Below, piece after piece: positions 40,956 through 49,520 of a stretch of DNA of 64,000 bases. Origin of the DNA: Janthinobacterium sp. (GTDB lineage: Bacteria > Pseudomonadota > Gammaproteobacteria > Burkholderiales > Burkholderiaceae_D); assembly GCF_009923995.1 (NCBI RefSeq), contig NZ_RFSK01000004.1:120145-184144 (forward strand). The letters are read 5' to 3'. The translations under genes were made by a program, and so were the position numbers. The notes beneath the pieces are model-generated. The model was not told the origin of the DNA. It made no database searches and saw only the letters and a list, made by a program, of their open reading frames with translations. Every line of letters starts with the position of its first letter. Position 1 is the stretch's first letter.

Positions 40956-42323
40956 ATGGACTTGATCACTTCCGCCGTCGTCGCGGCCATCGAACATGGC
41001 GCGCCCGGCCATGCGCCCGAGGCCGTCGCGGCCCACTACCGGCAGATCAGGACGGCCATCGCCAAGTTCGACGGCGCCGCCGCCGTCCTGGCCGCCATCG
41101 ACGCCCTGGAAGCGGACCCCGGTTCCGTGCCGCTGCAGCTGGCCCTGTCCGCCGCCCTGGCCACGGCGAAGGTGCCGGACGACATGGAAACCCTGTTCGC
41201 CGCGCAAGGCTTGTTCGATGCGCTGCAGCGGCCGTCAGCGGCCGTTCCCCCGGCACCCGACGCCGTCGCCGTGCCCGCCCCGGCCGACAAGAACGCCATC
41301 GTCTCCAATTACGCCGTCGTCAAAGTGTATTTCGCCACGGACCGCCAGCGCGACGTGGGCAAGCCGCCGGCCCGGCGCTTCAGCGGCCAGCGCAGCACGG
41401 GCATGAGCAGCGGCAATGGCGGGGGCGACGGACCGCTCAGCTATGGCAGCTGCGACATCAGCATTCCGCGCGACCACCGCATGGGCCAGCTGGAATCGCC
41501 GTCGCTGTGGCGCCTGGAATTTCGCGAAGACCCGGCCAAGCACGTGGTGCTGCTGGCCGCCGACGTGCAGGACCGCGAGAATTTCTTTGCCGCCTTGAAG
41601 ACGCAGGTGCGCGCCTCGGCCGGCAAGAGCGCCTTCGTGTTTGTGCACGGCTTCAACGTGAGTTTCGAGGATGCGGCGCGGCGCACGGGACAGATGGCCT
41701 ACGACCTGGGCTTCGATGGCGCGCCCGTCTTCTACAGCTGGCCGTCGCAGGGCGACATCGCCGGCTACACCATCGATGAAAACAACATCGAATGGAGCAC
41801 GCCGCACATCACGGCCTTCCTGGCCGACTTTCTTGCCAGCACGGACGCGGCGCAAGTGTACCTGGTGGGCCACAGCATGGGCAGCCGCGGCCTGACGCGG
41901 GCCGTGGCCGACCTGCTGGCCGCGCAGCCGCTGCTGGCGCAAAAGATCACGGAAGTCATCCTGTCCGCGCCCGACATCGACGCGGCCATCTTCAAGCACG
42001 ATATCGCGCCGAAACTGGCCGGCGGGCGCAATCCCGTCACCCTGTACGCCTCGTCGCAGGACCTGGCCCTGGCCGCCTCGAAGGCCGTGCACGGCTACCC
42101 GCGCGCGGGCGACAGCGGCGCCGGCATGCTCATCGTGGCCGGCGTGGAAACCATCGACGCCACCGGGGTGGACACGAGCTTCATGAAGCACTCCTACTTT
42201 GCGGAAAAGCGCTCGGCCCTGTCCGACATGTTTTATCTGATACGCAACAATGCGCGCGCCGACCAGCGCTTTCTCGACCCCGTCGACACGCCGGCGGGCC
42301 GCTACTGGACGTTCAAACCATGA
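40956..42323 (+). CDS. DUF900-type alpha/beta hydrolase
   Basis: 455 residues. Residues 1-110 are a helical N-terminal region; then the hydrolase begins with VKVYFATDRQRD, FVFVHGFNVSFEDAARRTGQMAYDLGF and the nucleophile elbow GHSMGSRG. Catalytic acid and His lie near APDIDAAIF and MKHSYF. These proteins are esterases of unknown physiological substrate. It lies 108 bp after Anbu on the same strand and may be read from the Anbu operon, though it is not a standard member of that set. GGAAAGGCAGG lies before the ATG. Confidence 0.82.
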   Translation: MDLITSAVVAAIEHGAPGHAPEAVAAHYRQIRTAIAKFDGAAAVLAAIDALEADPGSVPLQLALSAALATAKVPDDMETLFAAQGLFDALQRPSAAVPPAPDAVAVPAPADKNAIVSNYAVVKVYFATDRQRDVGKPPARRFSGQRSTGMSSGNGGGDGPLSYGSCDISIPRDHRMGQLESPSLWRLEFREDPAKHVVLLAADVQDRENFFAALKTQVRASAGKSAFVFVHGFNVSFEDAARRTGQMAYDLGFDGAPVFYSWPSQGDIAGYTIDENNIEWSTPHITAFLADFLASTDAAQVYLVGHSMGSRGLTRAVADLLAAQPLLAQKITEVILSAPDIDAAIFKHDIAPKLAGGRNPVTLYASSQDLALAASKAVHGYPRAGDSGAGMLIVAGVETIDATGVDTSFMKHSYFAEKRSALSDMFYLIRNNARADQRFLDPVDTPAGRYWTFKP

Positions 42324-42427
42324 CGCGGGTTCATGCTTCGGAGCACGCATGCTAAGATACGGCCATGAGGGTGCCGAAGGCACGGCGATCACGCCGCCCG
42401 CCCGTCCATCCGTAAGCAGGCCATATT

Positions 42428-42853
42428 ATGTTGACATCTTCTTCTACACCGCACGCCGAATCGCTGATCCGCAACACCAACGCCCGCGTCACCAAGACGC
42501 GCGTGAAGGTGCTCGACTTTTTGATGGCGCAAAGCCGCTCGCTGACCCACCATGAAATCCAGCAGGCGCTGTCGCAGGACAGCGATATCGATTCCGTCAC
42601 CCTGTACCGGGTGCTGGAATGGCTGACGGAAAATGAACTGGTGCACCGCATCGCCGGTGCCGACCAGGTGTGGCGCTTCAGCGCGGGCGCCGGCCACCAG
42701 GCGCACGAACATGCGCATTTCCAGTGCACCAAGTGCGCCAACGTCACCTGCTTCAATGAAGTCAAGCTGCCCACGCCCGTGGCCCTGCCGGAAGGCTTCA
42801 GCGGCGACGAAGTCGATTACCTGATCAAGGGCCTGTGCCCGCGCTGCAAGTAA
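42428..42853 (+). CDS. Fur-family metalloregulator, Zur-like
   Basis: 141 residues. Winged helix LDFLMAQSRSLTHHEIQQALSQDSDIDSVTLYRVLEWLTE, then the metal domain HQAHEHAHFQCTKCANVTCFNE and a C-terminal CPRC, giving two CxxC pairs for structural zinc and a His-rich sensor site. The short C-terminal half is like Zur rather than Fur. It sits convergent to the metal operon that is bounded by two matching palindromes at 46569-46615, so it is the best candidate to bind them. Confidence 0.82.
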   Translation: MLTSSSTPHAESLIRNTNARVTKTRVKVLDFLMAQSRSLTHHEIQQALSQDSDIDSVTLYRVLEWLTENELVHRIAGADQVWRFSAGAGHQAHEHAHFQCTKCANVTCFNEVKLPTPVALPEGFSGDEVDYLIKGLCPRCK

Positions 42854-42863
42854 GTCTCCCTGA

Positions 42864-42892
42864 CATCACCTGAGCAGCAGTGCCAGGTGATG
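42864..42892. terminator. Hairpin between convergent Fur-family and GNAT genes
   Basis: Perfect 9-bp arms CATCACCTG and CAGGTGATG with an 11-base loop. It begins 11 bp after the regulator stop and lies in the last codons of the GNAT gene. It lacks a T tract, so a bidirectional terminator is probable, not certain. Confidence 0.45.
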
Positions 42893-43384
42893 CTCGTCAT
42901 AGAACAGCTCGCCCACGCGCATGGAGCGCGGCTCCGTGCCGTAGCGGATAAAGCCCAGCGATTCATATAGTTGTCGCGCAGAATTGTTTTCCGCGTTCAC
43001 GCTCAAATGCACTTGCAGGATGGCCGGGTCGCGCTCGGCCTGGTCGATGCAGGCATTGACGAGCCGCCGCGCCACGCCCCTGCCCCGCTGCGGCACGTCG
43101 ACGAAGACGCCCCACAGCACGGCCTTGTGCGACAGCTGGCGCAGCGCTTCGCGGCGCAAGCCCGCAAAGCCCACGAGGCGTTCGCCGTCGAAGGCGCCGA
43201 AGGCCCGCTGCTGCGGGCCGCCCGCGATGCGCTGGGCGTGCTCGTCCGGCGTGCGGGCCAGCTCATCCTCGCGCGAGGAGGAAAACGAGCTGGGCGAATC
43301 GAGGATGGCGCGCAGGCGCAGCGCGCAAAAGGCGGCGGCGTCGGCTGGCGTCAGCAGGCGGATGGCGATGTCGGTGGCGGGCAT
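42866..43384 (-). CDS. GNAT-family N-acetyltransferase
   Basis: 172 residues. N-terminal IRLLTPADAAAFCALRLRAIL, acetyl-CoA loop VLWGVFVDVPQRGRGVARRLVNACI and LHLSVNAENNSARQLYESLGFIRYG-type motif B are standard. It is downstream of the NicO-type permease by 44 bp on the same strand, so it may be the last gene of the metal operon. The acceptor is unknown. Confidence 0.85.
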   Translation of the reverse strand: MPATDIAIRLLTPADAAAFCALRLRAILDSPSSFSSSREDELARTPDEHAQRIAGGPQQRAFGAFDGERLVGFAGLRREALRQLSHKAVLWGVFVDVPQRGRGVARRLVNACIDQAERDPAILQVHLSVNAENNSARQLYESLGFIRYGTEPRSMRVGELFYDEHHLALLLR

Positions 43385-43428
43385 GGCGGGACTCGGGAGT
43401 TTTTTTCCATTATACCCACGCCCTGGCC

Positions 43429-44217
43429 TCAGGCACGCGTGCCGCGCAAGCCGTACAGGGTCCAGCCGTACAGGGCCGCCATCAGCAGCAGCATGGCCGC
43501 GCCCAGGGCCGCCGTCCAGCTTTCCGGCAAGCGCCACGCCGCGTCCAGCTTGCCGGCCGCCACGCAGGCGGCCATGGCCACGCAGAGGGCGACGATGGGC
43601 CAGCCCAGGCGGCGGCGGAAGGCGCGCACGATGTCGGTCTTGCCGGTGCGCATGACTTTTGCCGTGACCCAGCCGTCGAAGCTGTCCGTCACGCCCATGC
43701 CCGCGGCAAACGCCAGTGTCGTCAGCAGGGCCGGCCCCATGCCGCCCAGCGCCACGGCCGCATAGCCCCAGGCGGCCGCCTGCAGGGCCGTGTCGAAGAC
43801 GAGGGCGAACAGCATGCCGACGAGGATGGCGCCCAGCGGGCCGGACGCCCGGCCCAGCCAGCCCGGCAGCAAATGGCCGCGCACGCTGGCCAGCTGTCCG
43901 CCGGCGAGCAGGCTGCGCGCGTTCAGCGCGGCGATCAGCAGCAGCAAGGCGACGGGCAGCCATTCCAGCCAGCCGAACACGGCTTCCGACGGTGTAAATT
44001 GCCGGGACGCCACGGCCGCGACGGCGACGATGGCCAGCACGCTGAGGCCATGCCCCAGCGCGAACAGCGCGCCCATCCACGGCGCCCAGCGCGGGTGCGC
44101 GGGCAGGCTGCGCAGGGTCAGGCCATCGACGGCGGCCAGGTGGTCCGGCTCCAGGCCGTGCCGCATGCCCAGGAGAAAGATCAGCGCCAGGGCGGGCAAG
44201 CCCGCTTCCACGCTCAT
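43429..44217 (-). CDS. NicO/UreH-type metal permease
   Basis: 262 residues with six to seven hydrophobic segments. The opening GMRHGLEPDHLAAVDG parallels the HX4DH signature of nickel/cobalt transporters, and DTALQAAAWGYAA plus GMGVTDSFDGW are further typical polar spots within helices. It likely moves a divalent metal (Ni, Co or Zn). Its ATG overlaps the stop of the COG0523 GTPase gene (ATGA). Export or import cannot be told from sequence. Confidence 0.75.
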   Translation of the reverse strand: MSVEAGLPALALIFLLGMRHGLEPDHLAAVDGLTLRSLPAHPRWAPWMGALFALGHGLSVLAIVAVAAVASRQFTPSEAVFGWLEWLPVALLLLIAALNARSLLAGGQLASVRGHLLPGWLGRASGPLGAILVGMLFALVFDTALQAAAWGYAAVALGGMGPALLTTLAFAAGMGVTDSFDGWVTAKVMRTGKTDIVRAFRRRLGWPIVALCVAMAACVAAGKLDAAWRLPESWTAALGAAMLLLMAALYGWTLYGLRGTRA

Positions 44218-45254
44218 GCCGCTACCCCGGCCACCGCCACGGCCATCACGTCGGCCAGCACGCTGGCGGGACTGGCCGCCCCGGCCACGCAGCGGTCCAG
44301 CCCCCGCGTCAGCATGTCTTGCGGCAGGTCCCGTCCGATGAAGATCATGGTGCTGGCGCGCGTTTCCCGCTCGCGCCACGGCACGCCCAGTTCCGAGCCC
44401 ATCAGCATGTGCACGCCCTGGAAGACGGCGCGGCAAGGCAGGTCGGCCACGTGCAATATGCCCTTGTAGCGCATCAGCTGGGTGCCGAACAGCTGCACCA
44501 CGGCGTCGAGGAAGTTTTCCACCTGCAGCAGATCGAGGGCTTGCGCCTGGTGATACACGAACGATTGCACGCCGTCGCCATGGCGGTGCCCCAGTTCGCC
44601 GAGGAAATCCGGCTCCAGCTCGACGATGGCATTCAGGTTGAAACCGCGGATATTCAGGATCTCGCGCAGGGGCACGTTGCCGAAACTGAGCTTCTGCATG
44701 CGGGCGCGGCCGTTGATGGCGGCCAGGCGCTGGCGCAGCGCCGCCAGTTCGTCCTTGCTGACGAGGTCCGTCTTCGACAGCAGGAGGCGGTCGGCGAAGC
44801 CCACCTGCTCCTGCGCTTCCTTGTGCAGGGTCAATTGCTGCTGCGCGTGGCGCGCATCGACCACCGTCAAAATCGCGTCGAGCAGGTAGAACTCGCTGAC
44901 GGACGGCTCCGCAAAGAAGGTCTGCGCCACGGGGCCGGGCGCGGCCAGGCCCGTCGTTTCGATGACCACGTGGTCGAAAGCGATGGTTCCTGCCGCGCGT
45001 TTCGCGTGCAGCTCGCCCAGGATGCGGATCAGGTCGCCCCGCACGCTGCAGCAGATGCAGCCATTGTTCATTTCCACGATCTGCTCGCCGCTGTCCTGCA
45101 CCAGCAAGCCATGGTCGATGCTTTCGGCGGCGAATTCATTCTCGATCACGGCGATGCGCAAGCCGTGGTCGCCCTGCAATATGCGCTTGAGCAAGGTGGT
45201 CTTCCCGCTGCCGAGAAAACCCGTGATGATGGTGACGGGGATCAGTTCTGTCAT
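44214..45254 (-). CDS. COG0523 metal-chaperone GTPase (CobW-like)
   Basis: 346 residues. Walker A GFLGSGKTT at about 12-20, the metal-binding GCICC motif, switch region IETTGLAAP and guanine-specificity SKTDLVSKD. COG0523 proteins deliver metals such as Zn or Co to target proteins using GTP. It is the second gene of the operon, 19 bp after the larger COG0523 gene, and ATGA-overlaps the permease gene. The metal is inferred to be zinc from the promoter site. Confidence 0.88.
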   Translation of the reverse strand: MTELIPVTIITGFLGSGKTTLLKRILQGDHGLRIAVIENEFAAESIDHGLLVQDSGEQIVEMNNGCICCSVRGDLIRILGELHAKRAAGTIAFDHVVIETTGLAAPGPVAQTFFAEPSVSEFYLLDAILTVVDARHAQQQLTLHKEAQEQVGFADRLLLSKTDLVSKDELAALRQRLAAINGRARMQKLSFGNVPLREILNIRGFNLNAIVELEPDFLGELGHRHGDGVQSFVYHQAQALDLLQVENFLDAVVQLFGTQLMRYKGILHVADLPCRAVFQGVHMLMGSELGVPWRERETRASTMIFIGRDLPQDMLTRGLDRCVAGAASPASVLADVMAVAVAGVAA

Positions 45255-45273
45255 ATTGCCTTCCTATCGATGG

Positions 45274-46515
45274 TTAATCTTCGAGTTCTTCCATGCGCTG
45301 CCACTGGGGAAACGGGTCCGGCAAGCTGCGCCAGGCAGCCATGCCCCGGCGCATTTCCGCGTCGCTCAGCTGGCATTGCCTCAGGTCCGCCTCGATGGCG
45401 GCCTGGTCCATGTTTTGGCCGATGAAGACGAGTTCCTGGTAGCGGTCGCCATATGGCTCGCTCCAGCCCGCCCTCACTTCCGCCAGCGACGCCGCATCCG
45501 TCGGCCAGCGCTCCTGCGGCACGGACGCCCACCACAGGCCCACGGGTTCGATATTCATCAGCTTGCCTGCGCCGGACAGGCTGGCCACCCATTCGGGACG
45601 GCTGGCCAGCCAGAAATATCCCTTGCTGCGCACCACGCCGGGTATCGGCTGGGCGATGTAATCGTGCAGGCGCTGTGCGTGGAACGGCGCCTTGGCCCGG
45701 TAGACGAAGCTGGCGATGCCGTAGGCCTCCGTTTCCGGCGTGTGCACGCCCGCCAGTTCCTGGGCCCAGCCCGGCATGCCGGCCGCCTGCTCCAGGTCGA
45801 ACAGCTGGGTGCCGAGGATGGCGTCCAGCGGCACGACGGACCGGTTCGTCTCGATGATGCGGGCGCCGGGATTCAAGGCCTTGAGAATGGCCAGCACGCG
45901 CTGGCGCTCGTCCGCGCCCACCATGTCCACCTTGTTGAGGACGATGACATTGGCAAACTCGATCTGTTCCGTCAGCAGGTTGGCCAGCTGGCGGTCGTCG
46001 CCCTCGCCCGCGATCTCGCCGCGCTGCTCCAGGCTGTCCTCGCTATGGAAATCGTTGAGCAGGTTGGCGCAGTCGACGACGGTGACCATGCAGTCGATGC
46101 GCGCCACGTCGTTCAGGCTGTCGCCATGCTCATCCTCGAAGTCGAAGGTGGCGGCCACGGGCATCGGTTCGCCCACGCCCGTCGATTCGATCAGCAGGTA
46201 GTCGAAGCGGTCTTCCAGGGCCAGGCGCCGCACTTCCTGCAGCAGATCGTCGCGCAGGGTGCAGCAGATGCAGCCGTTGGACATTTCCACGAGTTTTTCT
46301 TCCGTGCGCGACAGGGCCGCGCCGGCCGCGGCGGCGCCGTCCTTCACCAGCGCCGCGTCGATATTGACTTCGCTCATGTCGTTGACGATGACGGCCACGC
46401 GCTTGCCTTCGCGGTTGCGCAGTATGTGGTTGAGCAAGGTGGTCTTGCCGGCGCCGAGAAAGCCGGACAGGACGGTGACGGGGAGCTTGCGCGGGATAGC
46501 GGACGTGGGGGACAT
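45274..46515 (-). CDS. COG0523 metal-chaperone GTPase (ZigA/YciC-like)
   Basis: 413 residues, the larger ZigA/YciC type. Walker [21 protein letters not shown], the metal site [21 protein letters not shown] and NKVDMVGAD are all present, and the C-terminal CobW_C domain carries [12 protein letters not shown]. ZigA in Acinetobacter is a Zur-controlled zinc chaperone. ATG 46515 has AAGGAAG 6-8 bases upstream; an in-frame ATG at 46575 would cover the operator. First gene of the metal operon. Confidence 0.88.
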   Translation of the reverse strand: MSPTSAIPRKLPVTVLSGFLGAGKTTLLNHILRNREGKRVAVIVNDMSEVNIDAALVKDGAAAAGAALSRTEEKLVEMSNGCICCTLRDDLLQEVRRLALEDRFDYLLIESTGVGEPMPVAATFDFEDEHGDSLNDVARIDCMVTVVDCANLLNDFHSEDSLEQRGEIAGEGDDRQLANLLTEQIEFANVIVLNKVDMVGADERQRVLAILKALNPGARIIETNRSVVPLDAILGTQLFDLEQAAGMPGWAQELAGVHTPETEAYGIASFVYRAKAPFHAQRLHDYIAQPIPGVVRSKGYFWLASRPEWVASLSGAGKLMNIEPVGLWWASVPQERWPTDAASLAEVRAGWSEPYGDRYQELVFIGQNMDQAAIEADLRQCQLSDAEMRRGMAAWRSLPDPFPQWQRMEELED

Positions 46516-46568
46516 GGGGCTTCCTTCGGATGGGGTCGGTAAATGGGGCAAGGGACGCGGTATTTTTA

Positions 46569-46615
46569 AATGCAAGTCGATTGCGTTTTAAATTATAATG
46601 CAGCTCACTTGCATT
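46569..46615. promoter_or_regulatory. Divergent metal promoter with two 19-bp operators
   Basis: AATGCA-N7-TGCGTT (46569-46587) and AATGCA-N7-TGCATT (46597-46615) are two copies of one palindrome, 28 bp apart. Between and beneath them ATTATAAT (46592-46599) supplies a perfect TATAAT box for both strands. A 10-bp outer dyad AAATGCAAGT/ACTTGCATTT shares the same centre. A Fur/Zur-family repressor bound here would shut both operons. Confidence 0.65.
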
Positions 46616-46663
46616 TGTGCGGCATTTTTATGCCACCCGACTCCGCTGCCAGAAAGACCACCC

Positions 46664-47320
46664 ATGCTCCACCTCGCTTCGCTGACGTATGCCTATGGCC
46701 CTGCCCGCCCCGTGCTGGACATCGCCGCCTTCGATGTGCCCGCCGGGCGCCACGCCCTGCTGCTGGGGCCATCCGGCTCCGGCAAATCCACCCTGCTGCA
46801 TTTGCTGGCAGGCATCCTGGCGCCGCAAGGCGGCCGCCTCGAAGTGGCGGGCACGTCCCTGCCCGGCCTGACCCCGCGCCAGCGCGACAGCTGGCGCGGC
46901 CGCGCCGTGGGCTTGCTGCCCCAGCAACTGGCCCTCGTGGCCAGCCTGAACGCGCTGGACAATGTCCTGCTGCCCGCCTATGCCAGCGGCCGGCGCCCCG
47001 ACCCGGGCCGTGCGGCCGGCCTGCTGGAGCAGCTGGGCCTGGGCGCCAGGCTGGACGCCTATCCGCACCAGCTGAGCGGCGGCCAGCGGCAGCGGGTGGC
47101 CATCGCCCGCGCCGTCGCCATGCGCCCGCAGCTGATCCTGGCCGACGAGCCGACGGCCAGCCTCGATGACGTGGCCTGCGCCGCCGTCATCGAGGTACTG
47201 GCCAGCCAGGCCGCGCAGGCGGGCGCCTCGCTGCTCGTCGCCAGCCACGACGCCCGCCTGCTGGCCGCCATGCCGGACGCGGCCGTGCTGCGCCTGCCCG
47301 CCCTGGCGGTGCCGGCATGA
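46664..47320 (+). CDS. ABC transporter ATP-binding protein (LolD/MacB type)
   Basis: 218 residues. Walker [10 protein letters not shown], signature [14 protein letters not shown], Walker [13 protein letters not shown] and H-loop ASHDARLL, complete. Pairs with the FtsX-type permease next to it (ATGA overlap). The arrangement with permease, DUF3299 and thioredoxin recalls the Zur-regulated PA4063-PA4066 set of Pseudomonas aeruginosa. ATG 46664 follows AGAAAGA; an in-frame ATG at 46598 lies within the operator. Confidence 0.88.
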   Translation: MLHLASLTYAYGPARPVLDIAAFDVPAGRHALLLGPSGSGKSTLLHLLAGILAPQGGRLEVAGTSLPGLTPRQRDSWRGRAVGLLPQQLALVASLNALDNVLLPAYASGRRPDPGRAAGLLEQLGLGARLDAYPHQLSGGQRQRVAIARAVAMRPQLILADEPTASLDDVACAAVIEVLASQAAQAGASLLVASHDARLLAAMPDAAVLRLPALAVPA

Positions 47321-48504
47321 ACGCGCTGACCCTGGCCTGGCGCGCCCTGCGCCACACGCCGCTGGCGTCGTGCCTGAACCTGCTGCTCGTCGCCGCCGGC
47401 ATCGCCATGATGACCTTCATCCTCGCCGTATCGAGCCAGCTGGAGGAACGCGCGGGGCGCGACGCCCGCGGCATCGACCTGGTGGTGGGCGCCAAGGGCT
47501 CGCCGCTGCAGCTGATCCTGTCGTCCGTGTACCACGCCGATATTCCGACCGGCAACATTCCAGCCAGCGCCCTGGCGGCCCTGGCCGCGCAGCCGCAGGT
47601 CCGGTCCGCCATTCCCCTGGCCCTGGGCGACAATTTCCACGGCTTGCGCATCGTCGGCAGCACGACGGCTCTGCTCGATCACTACGGCGCGCAGCTGGCG
47701 CAAGGGAAACTGTTCACCCAGCCCATGCAAGTCGTGTTCGGCGCCCGCGCCGCCCGCGAAACGGGCGCCACGGTGGGGGCGCGCTTTGCCGGCGCGCACG
47801 GGCTGGCGGCGGGCGGCGAGCTGCACGACCATGCGCCCTACACGGTGACGGGCATCCTCCAGCCGACGGGCACGGTGCTGGACCGGCTGATCCTCACGCC
47901 CGTCGCCTCCGTCTGGCAGGTGCACGAGACGGACCCGGATGAGCCGCCCGCCGCGCCCGCGACGGCGCCCGGGCGCGAGCTGACGGCCGTGCTGGTGCAG
48001 TACGCATCGCCCCTGGCCGCCATCGGCCTGCCCCGCTGGGTGAATGCCCAGCCCCGCTTGCAGGCGGCCCAGCCCGCCGTCGAGGCGGCGCGCCTGTTCA
48101 CGCTGCTGGGCGCGGGTGTCGACGTGCTGCGGGCCATCGCCGCCGGCGTGCTGCTGGTGGCGACCCTGTCGCTGTTCGTCGCGCTCTACGGCGCGCTGCA
48201 GCAGCGCGCGCTGGACATGGCCATCCTGCGCACCCTGGGCGCCTCGCCCGCCAAGCTGCTGCGCCTGCTGCTGGCGCAGGGCTTGCTGCTGTCGCTGGCG
48301 GGCGCGGCCATCGGCTGGCTGCTGGGCCATGCCGGCATCGCCGCGCTGGAATGGCTGCAGCCGCTGGACCTGCAGCCGTGGCGCATCGCCGCCGGCGAGG
48401 CGTGGCTGGCCGTGACCGCCGTGGCCGTCGGCCTGCTGGCCGCCGCCCTGCCCGCCGTGCGCGCCTACCGCACCGATATCGCCGCCACCCTGGCCCGTCC
48501 CTGA
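47317..48504 (+). CDS. FtsX/MacB-family ABC transporter permease
   Basis: 395 residues. TM1 at about 17-37, a periplasmic MacB_PCD domain (about 40-265), and three TM helices at about 282-300, 325-350 and 365-385 that form the FtsX domain ([34 protein letters not shown]). It works with the upstream ATPase. Such mechanotransmission-type transporters move lipoproteins or drive periplasmic partners rather than transporting ions; the zinc link is from context. Confidence 0.88.
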   Translation: MNALTLAWRALRHTPLASCLNLLLVAAGIAMMTFILAVSSQLEERAGRDARGIDLVVGAKGSPLQLILSSVYHADIPTGNIPASALAALAAQPQVRSAIPLALGDNFHGLRIVGSTTALLDHYGAQLAQGKLFTQPMQVVFGARAARETGATVGARFAGAHGLAAGGELHDHAPYTVTGILQPTGTVLDRLILTPVASVWQVHETDPDEPPAAPATAPGRELTAVLVQYASPLAAIGLPRWVNAQPRLQAAQPAVEAARLFTLLGAGVDVLRAIAAGVLLVATLSLFVALYGALQQRALDMAILRTLGASPAKLLRLLLAQGLLLSLAGAAIGWLLGHAGIAALEWLQPLDLQPWRIAAGEAWLAVTAVAVGLLAAALPAVRAYRTDIAATLARP

Positions 48505-48514
48505 AAGGAAAACC

Positions 48515-48982
48515 ATGTTGAAAATCCTGGCATGCGGCGCCGCGCTGCTGCTCGCCGGCACTGCCTGCGCCGCGCCCGCCGACGAACCGCCGTCGTTCTT
48601 CGCTCCCTTGACCGACCTGCCGGGCGTCGTGTCGTGGAAACTCCTGGGCCAGGCCACCTCGGTGCAGGCCAAAAAGGGCCGCATGGTGCCGAAATACACG
48701 CCGCAGATCATCGCGCTCGACAATACGGACGTGCAAGTGCAAGGCTTCATGATGCCCATCGAGCCAGGCCAGAAGCACCGGCATTTCCTGCTTACCGTCA
48801 CGTCGGCCAGCTGCCCCTACTGCCTGCCGGCGGGGCCGGAAGGCGTGGTGGAAATCCGCAGCAGGACGCCCGTCAAGTTCAGCTACGCGCCCTTCATCGT
48901 GCAGGGCAGGCTGAAGGTGCTGGCCAGCGATCCCATGGGCCTGTACTACCGCATGACGGACGCCGCCGTGGTGACGCCATGA
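48515..48982 (+). CDS. DUF3299 periplasmic protein
   Basis: 155 residues. Signal peptide ends near CAA (about 20). DUF3299 features: [18 protein letters not shown] and CPYC in [14 protein letters not shown], a possible metal or thiol site, then VQGRLKVL. Found next to the same ABC transporter in zinc-controlled operons of other proteobacteria. AAAGGAAA lies before the ATG. ATGA overlap with the thioredoxin gene. Confidence 0.82.
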   Translation: MLKILACGAALLLAGTACAAPADEPPSFFAPLTDLPGVVSWKLLGQATSVQAKKGRMVPKYTPQIIALDNTDVQVQGFMMPIEPGQKHRHFLLTVTSASCPYCLPAGPEGVVEIRSRTPVKFSYAPFIVQGRLKVLASDPMGLYYRMTDAAVVTP

Positions 48983-49431
48983 AGGCGTGGCCGGTCCTGC
49001 TGGCAAGCCTGCTCGCCTGCCAGGCGGGGGGCGCGCCGCTGGCATTCGACCTGCCCCGCCTCGATGGCGGCGGCAGGCTGCGCCTGGCGCAATTCCAGGG
49101 CCGCGCCGTCGTGCTGAACTTCTGGGCCAGCAACTGCCTGCCCTGCGTGCGCGAACTGCCGCTCTTCAATGCCCTGGCCGCCCGCCAGCCCGCACTGCCC
49201 GTCGTCGGCATCGCCATCGATGCGCCGCAGCCGGCACGGGCATTCCTGCGGCAGCACCCCGCCGCCTATCCGCACGTCCGGGCAGGACCCGGCCTGCTCA
49301 GCACATTCGGCAATCAAATCAATGCCTTGCCGTACATAGTGATTGTGAATTCTCAACATCAGCCCTGCACCAGGCGCCTGGGCGCCGTGGATGCGGTCTG
49401 GCTGGAGGCAGCCGTCGCGGCCTGCCGCTGA
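48979..49431 (+). CDS. TlpA/ResA-like periplasmic thioredoxin
   Basis: 150 residues with an N-terminal signal segment (1-18). Redox motif CLPC in NFWASNCLPCVRELP and the cis-Pro region ALPYIVIV are intact. It probably keeps the DUF3299 CPYC cysteines reduced so that they can bind metal; this is inference from operon position. Last gene of the operon; a hairpin (49464-49483) follows. Confidence 0.85.
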   Translation: MKAWPVLLASLLACQAGGAPLAFDLPRLDGGGRLRLAQFQGRAVVLNFWASNCLPCVRELPLFNALAARQPALPVVGIAIDAPQPARAFLRQHPAAYPHVRAGPGLLSTFGNQINALPYIVIVNSQHQPCTRRLGAVDAVWLEAAVAACR

Positions 49432-49520
49432 GCACGCATCCATGCGCCCTGCACGGCTGTCATCGCCGCGTCATATGGCGGCGTTACAGTCGCGTCCTTT
49501 GAATCTTTCCGAGGGCGGTA

